Source of the DNA: Actinomycetaceae bacterium
Lineage (GTDB): Bacteria > Actinomycetota > Actinomycetes > Actinomycetales > Actinomycetaceae
NCBI GenBank assembly: GCA_028724905.1
Contig: JAQYTG010000018.1
Span: 124,001-188,000 of the forward strand
DNA: 64,000 nt
Reading direction: 5' to 3'
Shown: piece by piece, positions 27,475 through 36,099 of the stretch
How positions within the stretch are numbered: the first letter of the stretch is position 1
Layout: every line of letters begins with the position of its first letter
Translations under genes and position numbers: made by a program
The notes under the pieces: model-generated
Database searches by the model: none
Told to the model about the DNA's origin: nothing
The model's input: only the letters and a program-made list of their open reading frames with translations

Positions 27475-28187
27475 TGGACGAGCAGATTCAGCAGCCTGAA
27501 GGGCAGGCTGCGCATTCTGATCACGGCGATAGCAGCAGTGCCCCTCGCGCCAAGCGGCGCAATACCCGCCGCAAAGGGCGTTCGTTGCAACGTCAGCGTG
27601 CTCTCGACGTGCTTTTTGAAGCAGATGTTCGCCGCCTGCGCGGCCCACGGGCGCAGGCGCTCTTGGAAGAACGGCAGCAGATCTCCACTGCTCAGCAGCC
27701 GATTCAGGCATATGGGGTGCAGATTGTGCAGACATATCTCGCACATTCACACGATGTAGACGCCTTTATCGACGCCGCCTCACCCGAATGGTCGCTCGGC
27801 CGTATGAGCGTCGTGGATCGCAATATCTTGCGCATTGGCACCACTGAGCTCGTCTATTTACAGGTGGAACGGCCGATAGCCGTGAAAGAAGCAGCGAGCC
27901 TGGCGCGCGAGTTTTCTTCCGAGAAATCTGTAGGATTCACGATGGGAGTACTCAACCGAGTGGCAGATATCCACGATTTAGAGACGTCCGGTTCCGGTTT
28001 TGATGGCCTCGCTGGGGTGTCGCTATCCGATGGCAGCCTGTCGGCGTCGGATGATGGTCTTTCTCTGCCCGATGATGCCGCTGTGACGGATGGCAAGACA
28101 GATTCAAGCGAGGACGATTTGCAGCAGGGATATCCTCCGGCCGAGGAGGATACTGAGGAAGAAACTGAGGCGGAAAAAGCACTATAA
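27474..28187 (+). CDS. nusB: Transcription antitermination factor NusB with acidic tail
   Basis: 237 residues. NusB domain at about 36-165: RSLQRQRALDVLFEADVR, the WSLGRMSVVDRNILRIGTTELVY core, and FSSEKSVGFTMGVLNRVA. It pairs with NusE (S10) in rRNA antitermination. Unusual is a C-terminal extension of about 65 residues, strongly acidic and repetitive (LSDGSLSASDDGLSLPDD, later EEDTEEETEAEKAL), and a hydrophilic N-terminus of about 35 residues; core NusB is about 140 residues. The tail is probably disordered. Coupled to efp by a one-base overlap. Confidence 0.93.
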   Translation: MDEQIQQPEGQAAHSDHGDSSSAPRAKRRNTRRKGRSLQRQRALDVLFEADVRRLRGPRAQALLEERQQISTAQQPIQAYGVQIVQTYLAHSHDVDAFIDAASPEWSLGRMSVVDRNILRIGTTELVYLQVERPIAVKEAASLAREFSSEKSVGFTMGVLNRVADIHDLETSGSGFDGLAGVSLSDGSLSASDDGLSLPDDAAVTDGKTDSSEDDLQQGYPPAEEDTEEETEAEKAL

Positions 28188-28264
28188 CGTACATTGCTCA
28201 AGAAAGTTCTGGAAAATCCTAGGAAAAACTCAGTAAATCGCCAGCAAAAGAACTTCATCTCGTT

Positions 28265-28270
28265 TACGAT
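28265..28270 (+). promoter_or_regulatory. Candidate -10 of mihF
   Basis: TACGAT about 33 bases before the mihF ATG, leaving a short leader that contains the strong AGGGAGG site. No clear -35. Confidence 0.3.
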
Positions 28271-28302
28271 TAAACCACCTAACAAAACGTAGGGAGGTTC
28301 GT

Positions 28303-28617
28303 ATGGCTCAACCGCCACCATTAACTCCAGAGCAGCGCGCAGCCGCACTGGAAAAAGCTGCACATATGCGCCGCGCACGAGCTCAAGTGAAAGCTGACCT
28401 TAAAAGTGGTTCGCTGAAGCTCTCCGCAGCACTGGCGCAGGCAAAGGACAACGATGTTGTGGGCAAGCTCAAAGTGAAGGCTTTGCTCACGTCACTTCCG
28501 GGGATTGGCGTGGCGAAAGCTGACGCTATTATGAAAGAGATCGGAATCTCTGCAACGCGCCGAGTGGCTGGACTCGGAGTTGTACAGAGGGAAAAACTAG
28601 TTGAGCTTTTCGGCTAG
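28303..28617 (+). CDS. mihF: Actinobacterial integration host factor (mIHF)
   Basis: 104 residues. Small nucleoid-associated protein of the actinobacterial type, unrelated to the HU-like IHF of proteobacteria. N-terminal helix PLTPEQRAAALEKAAHMRRAR, then a helix-turn-helix with LTSLPGIGVAKADAIMKEIGI near residues 65-85 that contacts DNA through a helix-hairpin-helix-like element. AGGGAGG just upstream makes the start secure. It is followed by its own terminator and then gmk-rpoZ-coaBC-metK, the usual actinobacterial order. Bends and compacts DNA; essential in mycobacteria. Confidence 0.95.
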   Translation: MAQPPPLTPEQRAAALEKAAHMRRARAQVKADLKSGSLKLSAALAQAKDNDVVGKLKVKALLTSLPGIGVAKADAIMKEIGISATRRVAGLGVVQREKLVELFG

Positions 28618-28696
28618 ATCTCATCATTGTATTTCCCGCAAGCACAGACATAACGTATGCTGTGATCCATGGTATATCCTCGATATGAATAGACTG

Positions 28697-28734
28697 AAAA
28701 CGACAAGCCTGAGGGTTCTCGCGCTTGTCGTTTT
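28697..28734 (+). terminator. mihF intrinsic terminator
   Basis: Perfect 12-bp stem AAAACGACAAGC (28697-28708) / GCTTGTCGTTTT (28723-28734) with a 14-nt loop, then CTGTTTGT. Its descending arm overlaps the -35 of the gmk promoter. Confidence 0.85.
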
Positions 28735-28760
28735 CTGTTTGTCATGATTATCTTTAGTGC
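28725..28760 (+). promoter_or_regulatory. gmk promoter, leaderless layout
   Basis: TTGTCG (28725-28730), 18-nt spacer, TATCTT (28749-28754), six bases, then the ATG at 28761. The -35 lies inside the mihF terminator stem. Confidence 0.6.
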
Positions 28761-29318
28761 ATGGGAAGTTCTCATGTATTTGTGCTCACGGGGCCGACTG
28801 CAGTGGGCAAAGGCACAGTCATTAAACAGCTCACTGCTCGTTTTCCTGATGTGTGGCTTTCTATTTCAGCCACCACTCGTCCTCCACGAGCAGGCGAAAT
28901 CGACGGGGTAGATTACTATTTCGTCTCTGAACAAAAATTTGATGAACTTGTGCGCTCAGGGGCGATGCTGGAATGGGCGCGCGTACACGGCCGACACCGC
29001 TATGGCACTTTACGAACTGCCGTCGAGCGAGCGCTTGAGCAAGGGAAAACCGTACTGTTGGAGCTAGATTTAGCAGGTTCTCGGCAAGTGCGCCAATCAA
29101 TGCCGGAAGCAGTCCACATATTTTTGGCGCCGCCGTCATGGGATGAGCTAGTCGGGCGACTCGTTGGCCGAGGCACGGAAGATGCCAGTGAGCAAGCTCG
29201 CCGCTTAGAGACTGCTCGAGTGGAGCTCGCTGCCGAGAATGAATTCGATATGGTCGTGGTCAATACCACTGTTGAACAGGCCGTGATCGACATAGCGCAC
29301 GCTATGCAACTCGCATGA
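28761..29318 (+). CDS. gmk: Guanylate kinase
   Basis: 185 residues. Phosphorylates GMP to GDP. The P-loop is TGPTAVGKGT (residues 10-19), the GMP-binding region contains SATTRPPRAGEIDGVDYYFVS, and HRYGT follows near residue 77. The lid and C-terminal VVVNTTVEQAV are normal. Slightly short but complete. It opens the gmk-rpoZ-coaBC run. Probably translated from a leaderless mRNA. Confidence 0.95.
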   Translation: MGSSHVFVLTGPTAVGKGTVIKQLTARFPDVWLSISATTRPPRAGEIDGVDYYFVSEQKFDELVRSGAMLEWARVHGRHRYGTLRTAVERALEQGKTVLLELDLAGSRQVRQSMPEAVHIFLAPPSWDELVGRLVGRGTEDASEQARRLETARVELAAENEFDMVVVNTTVEQAVIDIAHAMQLA

Positions 29319-29387
29319 GAGTAAATAGTGGCATAGAATAGGGTGTGTTGTGCGCTGTGGCTAGAGCATCGCTTTGGTGGCGCGATG

Positions 29388-29445
29388 ATGGAATATGCGA
29401 TGGAATACGCGGTAAACACGCGATAAATATGACGATGAATGAGGT
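29388..29445. repeat. Short tandem GATGGAATAYGC-like repeats before rpoZ
   Basis: GATGGAATATGC and GATGGAATACGC are adjacent, followed by two looser units (GGTAAACACGC, GATAAATATGAC) leading to the GAGGT ribosome site. Four units of 11-12 bp. Confidence 0.5.
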
Positions 29446-29448
29446 CTT

Positions 29449-29718
29449 ATGATCGGAACATCTGCTGATCCGCAAGGTATCACAAAGCCAGCTATTGACG
29501 ATCTGCTGTCGAAAGTAGACTCCAAGTACACCCTAGCTGTCTACAGTGCCGCCCGTGCCCGCCAAATCAACGCTTACCGCCAGGAGATGAAATCTGGCGA
29601 TGGAAATATCACGAATGTGGGTCCGCTTGTTTCCTCCACTCCAGACGACAAACCGCTCTCAGTGGCATTGGAAGAGATCGCTCAAGATAAGCTCAATCTG
29701 GAAACTTCTCGCGAGTGA
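29449..29718 (+). CDS. rpoZ: RNA polymerase omega subunit
   Basis: 89 residues. The actinobacterial omega pattern is visible: ITKPAIDDLLSKVDSKYTLAVYSAARARQIN, the segment that wraps the beta-prime C-terminus, and PLSVALEEIAQDKL near the end. It aids RNA polymerase assembly. The ATG follows GAGGT at 29441-29445. Placed between gmk and coaBC as usual. Confidence 0.94.
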   Translation: MIGTSADPQGITKPAIDDLLSKVDSKYTLAVYSAARARQINAYRQEMKSGDGNITNVGPLVSSTPDDKPLSVALEEIAQDKLNLETSRE

Positions 29719-29756
29719 GCTCTCACTGCCTGAGATCAAACTGAACAGAGGTAGGC

Positions 29757-31127
29757 ATGACGCAGAGTTCCACCGATGTACACGGTGCAGTCAGTGCAGT
29801 TGCTGGTGTGCCTCGCGTGGTGCTCGGCGTCACTGGTGGAATAGCAGCCTATAAAAGCGTTGCCATTGTGCGAGGATTACGGGCTGCCGGCTGCGATGTA
29901 CGCGTCGTTCCCACTGCGCAGGCCTTGAACATGGTGGGTATCACCACTTGGGAGGCGATCAGCGGACACCCAGTGCATACAGAAGTGACGGAAGCTGCAG
30001 ACGACGTCATACACGTACGCACCGGCAGTGAAGCAGACTTGCTGATTATTGCCCCTGCTACGGCCAATACCATCGCCAAATTGGCCTGCGGATTAGCAGA
30101 TAATCTTTTGACGGCCACGGCTCTCGTCGCCACGTGTCCGATGCTGATTGCTCCAGCCATGCACACTCAAATGTGGAACCATCGGGCTACCCAAGCTAAT
30201 ATCTCGACGCTGCGTGGCCGTGGAGTGAAGATGATCGGCCCTGAGGTCGGGAGGCTCACGGGGGCTGATTCTGGCCAAGGGCGAATGAGTGAGCCAGATG
30301 AGATTGTGCGTACAGCTTTGAATATCCTCACGATGAGAGATAGCCGTGCGCAGGCGGATACCTCTCATGGTGATATTGGTGATATCACTTATGGCGAGGC
30401 TTTACTCAGCAAACGCGGAGCTCTCGCTGGTTTGCGTATAGTGATCAGTGCTGGTGGCACGCACGAGCCGCTTGACCCCGTGCGTTTTATCGGCAATCGC
30501 AGCACTGGCTACATGGGAGTGGCCTTAGCTGATGCAGCAAAGCGAGCTGGGGCAGACGTCTTCCTCGTGGGCGCTAACCTCAGCCGCGAGGTGCGCGATC
30601 AGGTGCCCGCTGGTGTGCAGCTACGCTGCGTCGTCACCGCACAAGACCTCTACGAAGCTATGCGAGAGTTGGCAGATACCGCAGACGTGATCGTGATGGC
30701 TGCCGCTGTGGCAGACTATCGACCAGCACATCGAGCAGTGAGCAAAATAAAGAAGAACGGCGGCGGAGTATACACTTTGGAACTCGAAGAGACACCAGAT
30801 ATCTTGGCCTCTTTAGCCCGCCATCGCAGACGTCCAGAGCAGCTTATTGTAGGATTTGCGGCGGAGACGGGTGATAGCACGCACAGCGTGCTCGACTATG
30901 GGAAAGCCAAAGCGGCTCGGAAAGGCGCAGATATTATCGTGGTCAATGAGGTGGGAGAGAGCACTGGATTTGGTGCAGTCCCCACCGCTGTGACGCTCGT
31001 TGATGCCGAGGGGGCTGAACTGGGCACGGCTAGTGGCACGAAAATTGCTGTGGGAACTGCGATCATGGGTTATATCGGTGCAGCTGCGCAGGCACGTGGA
31101 CTCATCAGCCATAGCATAGACACATAA
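29757..31127 (+). CDS. coaBC: Bifunctional CoaBC
   Basis: 456 residues. N-terminal CoaC flavoprotein half (to about 195): VTGGIAAYKSV, the catalytic-His-containing ISGHPVHTE region, PATANTIAKLACGLADNLL and APAMHTQMW. C-terminal CoaB half: SAGGTHEPLDPVRFIGNRSTGYMG, AAAVADYRPAH, KIKKNGG and VGFAAETGD. It converts phosphopantothenate and cysteine to phosphopantetheine for CoA. CoaC carries FMN, another enzyme dependent on riboflavin supply. AGAGGTAGG precedes the ATG. Confidence 0.95.
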   Translation: MTQSSTDVHGAVSAVAGVPRVVLGVTGGIAAYKSVAIVRGLRAAGCDVRVVPTAQALNMVGITTWEAISGHPVHTEVTEAADDVIHVRTGSEADLLIIAPATANTIAKLACGLADNLLTATALVATCPMLIAPAMHTQMWNHRATQANISTLRGRGVKMIGPEVGRLTGADSGQGRMSEPDEIVRTALNILTMRDSRAQADTSHGDIGDITYGEALLSKRGALAGLRIVISAGGTHEPLDPVRFIGNRSTGYMGVALADAAKRAGADVFLVGANLSREVRDQVPAGVQLRCVVTAQDLYEAMRELADTADVIVMAAAVADYRPAHRAVSKIKKNGGGVYTLELEETPDILASLARHRRRPEQLIVGFAAETGDSTHSVLDYGKAKAARKGADIIVVNEVGESTGFGAVPTAVTLVDAEGAELGTASGTKIAVGTAIMGYIGAAAQARGLISHSIDT

Positions 31128-31269
31128 CACGGATACATCGACAGGCGCAGAGACGATACATGATGCATGATGGGTGTGGCTGTGCCTGAGGGGCAGTAAG
31201 CAATAATAATTCGGCATACAGATCAATCATCTCGATCAGGTCGTGACGTGCACGGCTGTCAAACGTAGG

Positions 31270-31288
31270 TAGAATACTCGGTAGAGTA
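31270..31288 (+). promoter_or_regulatory. Candidate metK -10 with adjoining dyad
   Basis: TAGAAT at 31270-31275 overlaps a perfect dyad TACTC-GGTA-GAGTA (31275-31288). This could be a promoter with an operator at the start site. No SAM riboswitch was recognised in the 180-bp gap. Confidence 0.35.
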
Positions 31289-31309
31289 CAGCATAGAAAG
31301 TAGGCAGTG

Positions 31310-32491
31310 ATGCGACTATTTACTTCTGAATCAGTGACGGAGGGGCACCCTGATAAGGTGTGCGATCAGATCTCTGATGCCATCTTGGATGCGATACTTG
31401 CCGAAGACTCACACGCTCGGGTGGCAGTGGAGACGCTTGCCACTACTGGGCTGGTGCACGTGGCAGGGGAGGTGACCACGCATACTTACGTGGAAATTCC
31501 GGAACTCATTCGTTCAGTGTTGCGCGAAATTGGATACGTCTCTTCCGAAATTGGTTTTGATGCCGGATCGTGCGGTATTGAGCTGTCCATCGGCCAGCAG
31601 TCGCACGATATTGCGGAATCAGTGAATGATTCTTTGGAAGTGCGCTCCGGGAAAGTAACTGATCGCTACGACCGCCAGGGTGCGGGAGACCAAGGCATGA
31701 TGTTTGGCTACGCCACCAATGAGACTGATGCCTTTATGCCGATGCCGATTTATCTGGCTCATCGGCTTGCCAAGCGGCTCGCAGATGTGCGCAAGCGGGG
31801 TGATGTGCAAGGGCTACGCCCAGATGGTAAAACGCAAGTAACTGTGCGCTACGGTGAGGATGGCAAACCGGCTGGGATTGAAACTGTGGTGGTCTCCACG
31901 CAGCATCATCCCGATCTCACCCAAGCCGATCTCAGCCGCGACATTCAACAGCACGTGATCGCTCCCGTACTCTCAGAGCTAGTGCCAGAATTCACCGACT
32001 ATTCCACGCTCGTCAACCCCTCGGGAAGATTTGTGATTGGCGGGCCGATGGGAGATGCAGGGCTTACCGGACGCAAGATTATCGTTGATACTTACGGCGG
32101 ATTCGCCCGCCACGGCGGAGGAGCTTTCTCTGGAAAAGACCCTTCTAAAGTGGATCGCTCAGGTGCCTATGCGGCGCGGTGGGTGGCTAAAAATGTGGTC
32201 GCTGCAGGGTTAGCTGATCGCTGTGAAGTACAAGTGGCTTACGCTATCGGACGAGCGACGCCAGTATCGTTACTGATCGACACATTTGGCACAGAAAAGG
32301 TGGAACTTTCACGGATTACAAACGCCGTCCACAAAGTGTTTGATCTGCGGCCAGCAGCAATTATTGACGCCCTCGATTTACTTCGGCCGATTTATCAGAA
32401 GACTGCAGCTTACGGGCACTTTGGGCGCGACGACGCCGATTTCACGTGGGAACGCACAGATCAAGTGAATGCTCTTCTGGCGGCAATTTGA
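31310..32491 (+). CDS. metK: S-adenosylmethionine synthetase
   Basis: 393 residues. Makes SAM from ATP and methionine. Conserved: [23 protein letters not shown] at the N-terminus, [12 protein letters not shown] near residue 123, [21 protein letters not shown] near 244-264 and [17 protein letters not shown]; active-site residues are intact. The ATG at 31310 has AAAGTAGG five bases upstream; a GTG directly before it is less likely. Full length. Confidence 0.97.
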   Translation: MRLFTSESVTEGHPDKVCDQISDAILDAILAEDSHARVAVETLATTGLVHVAGEVTTHTYVEIPELIRSVLREIGYVSSEIGFDAGSCGIELSIGQQSHDIAESVNDSLEVRSGKVTDRYDRQGAGDQGMMFGYATNETDAFMPMPIYLAHRLAKRLADVRKRGDVQGLRPDGKTQVTVRYGEDGKPAGIETVVVSTQHHPDLTQADLSRDIQQHVIAPVLSELVPEFTDYSTLVNPSGRFVIGGPMGDAGLTGRKIIVDTYGGFARHGGGAFSGKDPSKVDRSGAYAARWVAKNVVAAGLADRCEVQVAYAIGRATPVSLLIDTFGTEKVELSRITNAVHKVFDLRPAAIIDALDLLRPIYQKTAAYGHFGRDDADFTWERTDQVNALLAAI

Positions 32492-32510
32492 TGCGCTGCG
32501 CTGGCGGCGT

Positions 32511-32632
32511 GATCTGCTGGCAGCGTTTGCGCAAGATTGTCTGCGCTGCAGTTCTGGCAAAGCTGCCGCGATCACGGTGATGACGTGACCACGGGATGCG
32601 CTGTGGTGACGACAGTGCGATCTGCTGGCAGC
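32511..32632. repeat. Direct repeat GATCTGCTGGCAGC in the metK-priA gap
   Basis: The same 14 bases occur at 32511-32524 and 32619-32632. A looser GATGCGCTG pair (32490, 32595) precedes each, suggesting an old duplication of about 105 bp. T-rich DNA (32651-32674) follows before priA. Confidence 0.5.
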
Positions 32633-32699
32633 CGTAAGCTGGAAGAGGAGTTTTGATTTTTGCTGATTTTTTTACCAAGGCAGATGATTCAATAGAAGA

Positions 32700-34862
32700 G
32701 TGGATACGTCGCAGCTAGATTCGCAACCAGCTCTCAGGCCAGGCTTGGATGATGTGCCGGAGTTTTCTCAGCAAGAGGAGTTGATGAGCTTTCCGGTGCC
32801 GGAAAAAGCCGTGCTGGCGTCTGCGGTGCACTTGCCAGTGGCACACGTATTAGTGGATGCTCCAGGAGCGCAGTGGAATCCTTTTTACGAATACGAAATT
32901 CCACAAAAACTAGACCGGCAGGTAGTGGTTGGTTGCCGAGTGCGCGTGCCGTTCGGTGCGCTGAGAGTCGAAGGGTTTGTTATCGGGCGTAGCTCTGAAG
33001 CCACTCAGGGGCGACAGCTTCGGATGCTCGATTCGGTAGTCTCGCCGCTGCCGGTACTCAGCCAACCGATTTTTCAGCTGTGCCAACGGATTGCTCGGCG
33101 CCAGGCTGCTCCTGTGATAGACGTGATACGCCTAGCCGTACCTACTCGCCATGCGAGGGCTGAACGTGAAGTATCGGCTTTGGCGGCGCCGGTGTTCCCT
33201 AGTTCCGCCTCACCAGATCCAGGGCTCTGGGAGTTGTATGAGGATGGCGCGCAGGTGATTGCCGATATGAGTGCCGGCCTGCGGGTGCGCGGCGGATGTA
33301 TCCTCGCTCCTGCCCACTCAGACAGTGCGATGCTCGCTCCGGCGGTGCAGGCAGTCTTAGCAGCGGGCAAGAGCGCCTTGATCGTGGTGCCCACACCGAA
33401 AGCTGCTGATCGTCTAGCTGCTGAGCTGCGCGCCGCACTTGTGGGCGAGCCCCTCGGTGTTTTTACCGCGCAGCTCCCTCACGCGCAGCGCTATCAGATG
33501 TTCGTCAGCATTCTAGAAGGGCGTGTGCGCGTCGTCATCGGCACCCGCTCAGCTGCCTATGCACCCCTGCCGAACGTCGGCCTGATCGTGGGGATTGACG
33601 TCGAGCATCCAGCTCAACGCGAACGGCGCAGTCCCTATATCGACACCATGCAGGTGCTTCGAGAACGAGCAGACATTGACAAGACGAGCCTGTTGGTCTT
33701 CTCCCGATCTGCATCCTTAGATCTGGCGCAACTCGAACATTCTCAATGGGCTCGTCCGCGCATCACGATAGCTAGCCGCTATCGGCGAGCGCTCATGCCT
33801 CATATTGTTTTCGCTCAGGATGTGGCATACGAGGGAGCCCCGTGGGCACGGTTGCCAGACTCAGTGTTTTCCACGATCCGCAGCTCGCTCACCCTCGGAA
33901 ATGTGCTGATTACGGTACCTCGTAGCGGGTATATTCCGAGCATAGCGTGTGCCCGCTGTGGGAAAAGGGCACAATGCCCGCAGTGTGGGGGAGAACTGGC
34001 AATTATGGAACCGGACGCTCCGCCAATATGCGAGCGCTGCGGATGGCGTACGTCAAGATTTGTCTGTGCCTACTGCGGTTTTCGCAAACTGCGTCCCATC
34101 CGTATCGGTTCAGTCCGTACCGCCCAAGAGATTGGTCGGGCATTTTCGGGAGTGTCGATCATCACTGCACGAGAGGAGCGCGAGCAGATCAGTACGCCGC
34201 GGCGCCACGCTATTGTGGTAGCTACTCCAGGGCAAATACCGATTTTTGAGCAGCCCTATGCGGCGGCCGTTATCATAGATGCGGGATCCGTCCTGCACAC
34301 CTCTGGCTTAGATGCTCCGCTCAATTTTTTCCATATCTGGGCGAAGGTGGCAGGTAGTGTGCTCCCTCGGGAAGCAGGCGGCACCGTTCTCATTGTGGGA
34401 GCCATAGAAGATGACATTGCTGCTACTGTGCGTGAGGGAAGCTGGCTCGGGTGGGAGCAAGAGGCGTATAGGGAGCGGGAGGCTCTGGCGTTGCCGCCCA
34501 CGGCCGCCTGGATTTCCCTAGAGGGGAAGTGGGAAGATGTGCGTGAATTTTTAGCGGCAATGCGGGGGATCGCGGCGCGTGAGATGAGCGCTGATCCTGC
34601 TGAACATTCCCCTCAGATGGCCGTGATGAGCGACGAAACTCCTCTGGATGCGCTCTTGGCTGGTGGCGTGCATCAGCTCTTACCGCACGCTGCTGTGTTG
34701 GGGCCGACCAGGCGCCCCGATGGTACCACGCTTACGTATGTGCGCTGCAGTGAAGAAAATCGTCCGTGGTGTACACGGATCGTGCGCCTAGCTCGCAGCG
34801 AGCTGGCGCTCAAGGGAACGCGCGGCTCACGAGTGACTGTGACAGTCGATCCGCAGCTTTAG
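32700..34862 (+). CDS. priA: PriA-family primosome protein without helicase motifs
   Basis: 720 residues. The N-terminal 3'-DNA-binding domain is clear (FYEYEIPQKLDRQVVVGCRVRVPFG). At the position of Walker A the sequence reads ILAPAHSDSAML and motif II reads GIDVEHPAQRE, so ATP hydrolysis is probably lost, as known for actinobacterial PriA. The zinc-binding module is kept: eight cysteines in CARC, CPQC, CERC and CAYC pairs near residues 415-460. It likely still loads the primosome at restart sites. The GTG at 32700 lacks a Shine-Dalgarno; an ATG at 32784 has AGAGGAG very close and is an alternative start. Confidence 0.9.
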   Translation: MDTSQLDSQPALRPGLDDVPEFSQQEELMSFPVPEKAVLASAVHLPVAHVLVDAPGAQWNPFYEYEIPQKLDRQVVVGCRVRVPFGALRVEGFVIGRSSEATQGRQLRMLDSVVSPLPVLSQPIFQLCQRIARRQAAPVIDVIRLAVPTRHARAEREVSALAAPVFPSSASPDPGLWELYEDGAQVIADMSAGLRVRGGCILAPAHSDSAMLAPAVQAVLAAGKSALIVVPTPKAADRLAAELRAALVGEPLGVFTAQLPHAQRYQMFVSILEGRVRVVIGTRSAAYAPLPNVGLIVGIDVEHPAQRERRSPYIDTMQVLRERADIDKTSLLVFSRSASLDLAQLEHSQWARPRITIASRYRRALMPHIVFAQDVAYEGAPWARLPDSVFSTIRSSLTLGNVLITVPRSGYIPSIACARCGKRAQCPQCGGELAIMEPDAPPICERCGWRTSRFVCAYCGFRKLRPIRIGSVRTAQEIGRAFSGVSIITAREEREQISTPRRHAIVVATPGQIPIFEQPYAAAVIIDAGSVLHTSGLDAPLNFFHIWAKVAGSVLPREAGGTVLIVGAIEDDIAATVREGSWLGWEQEAYREREALALPPTAAWISLEGKWEDVREFLAAMRGIAAREMSADPAEHSPQMAVMSDETPLDALLAGGVHQLLPHAAVLGPTRRPDGTTLTYVRCSEENRPWCTRIVRLARSELALKGTRGSRVTVTVDPQL

Positions 34863-34933
34863 CGTTATTCGCTGTGCGCGCTCTGTGTCCTGCTCGTGCT
34901 GTTCACCCGCTCGATGCCCGCGGCGTGCTGCCT

Positions 34934-34982
34934 CGTCTGCAACAACAGCGCACATATACCGTCTGCAACAAGCACATAGTAC
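34934..34982. repeat. Two tandem 26/23-bp repeats upstream of fmt
   Basis: CGTCTGCAACAA...GCACATATAC (34934-34959) is followed directly by CGTCTGCAACAAGCACATAGTAC (34960-34982); the second lacks a few bases. They lie 30-80 bp above the fmt -10. Confidence 0.6.
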
Positions 34983-35012
34983 GTCCGTTTAAGCTGTACA
35001 GGAGCTACGCCG

Positions 35013-35025
35013 TAGAATGGCACCT
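35013..35025 (+). promoter_or_regulatory. -10-like element of fmt, leaderless layout
   Basis: TAGAAT at 35013-35018, seven bases, then ATG at 35026. No usable Shine-Dalgarno. Confidence 0.5.
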
Positions 35026-36099
35026 ATGAGAATTATTTTCGCTGGAACTCCAGAAGTAGCAGTGCCAGCACTCAACGAATTAGCTGCTCATCACGAGGTG
35101 GCAGCTGTGCTCACTCGGGCTCCCGCTCCCCGAGGACGCAAGCGAGTACTCACCCCCTCGCCCGTACACGAGCGAGCCCAAGAGTTGGGATTAGCGGTGC
35201 TCACGCCTCGCAAGCTGAACGATCCAGCCGTGCTCGCTCAGCTTGCGGCGCTGGAGGCCGATGCTGTAGCGGTGGTGGCATACGGATTAATAGTGCCTGA
35301 GCAGGCGTTGGAGATCACTCGTTTTGGTTGGTTTAACTTGCATTTTTCTTCTTTGCCGCAATGGAGAGGGGCTGCGCCCGTACAATATGCAATCGCTGCG
35401 GGGGCGCAGACTATTGGCACCTCCGTCTTCCGTATCGAGCAAGGGCTTGATACTGGGCCGATTGTGAGCCTAGTTGAGCATCCAATAGCTCCCCAAGCCA
35501 GTGCTGGAGAAGTGCTCGCAGAGTTGGCCCAGAGCGGAGCGCTGCAGCTCTCGCAGACGCTCCAAGACATTGCGGCAGGGCGGGCTCATTTTTCACCGCA
35601 GCAGACAGATGCTACCTACGCTCCTAGCCTCTCCACGAAAGATTCACAGATCTTTTGGGATACGCCAGCAAGGAAAATCGTCGATGCTGTGCGCGCTTAC
35701 ACTCCAGAGCCTGGCGCCTGGAGCCTGTTCAATGGGCAGCGCATGAAAATATCACGTGCAGTACTAGCATCGCCGCACGCATCGGGCACAGGCGCAGTTG
35801 CTGCACAGGATTCTCCAGCAGCTGAGGCCAGCGAGCTGCAACCTGGTCAGATATATGTGGGGGAGAATGGATATCCATTGGTTGGCACTGCCACTGGTGC
35901 AGTGGAGCTTCGAGAAGTGACGCCGGCTGGCAAACACACGATGGATGGCGCTGCCTGGGCGCGCGGCTTGCGCGGCGAGGATCTCCACTTTGAACAGATG
36001 CACAGCGATCCAGCGGCACGTGAGTTGAGTTCGCCCCAGATACACAAGCGAGCTGAACAGGTTAGCGAGCAAGCTATGCAGAGAGGTACCCGTCTATGA
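35026..36099 (+). CDS. fmt: Methionyl-tRNA formyltransferase
   Basis: 357 residues. Formylates initiator Met-tRNA with 10-formyl-THF. Signatures: MRIIFAGTPEVAVPAL, YGLIVPEQAL, the FNLHFSSLPQWRGAAPVQ loop with catalytic Asn/His, and GLDTGPI. A C-terminal tRNA-binding domain follows. The region around residues 255-275 contains an Ala/Ser/Glu-rich spacer. The ATG at 35026 is preferred to one at 35017, which overlaps the -10. Its TGA overlaps the rsmB ATG by four bases. Confidence 0.95.
   Translation: MRIIFAGTPEVAVPALNELAAHHEVAAVLTRAPAPRGRKRVLTPSPVHERAQELGLAVLTPRKLNDPAVLAQLAALEADAVAVVAYGLIVPEQALEITRFGWFNLHFSSLPQWRGAAPVQYAIAAGAQTIGTSVFRIEQGLDTGPIVSLVEHPIAPQASAGEVLAELAQSGALQLSQTLQDIAAGRAHFSPQQTDATYAPSLSTKDSQIFWDTPARKIVDAVRAYTPEPGAWSLFNGQRMKISRAVLASPHASGTGAVAAQDSPAAEASELQPGQIYVGENGYPLVGTATGAVELREVTPAGKHTMDGAAWARGLRGEDLHFEQMHSDPAARELSSPQIHKRAEQVSEQAMQRGTRL

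Noticed and set aside
31128..31309. SAM riboswitch before metK
   Set aside because: None of the conserved SAM-I/II/IV core strings could be found.
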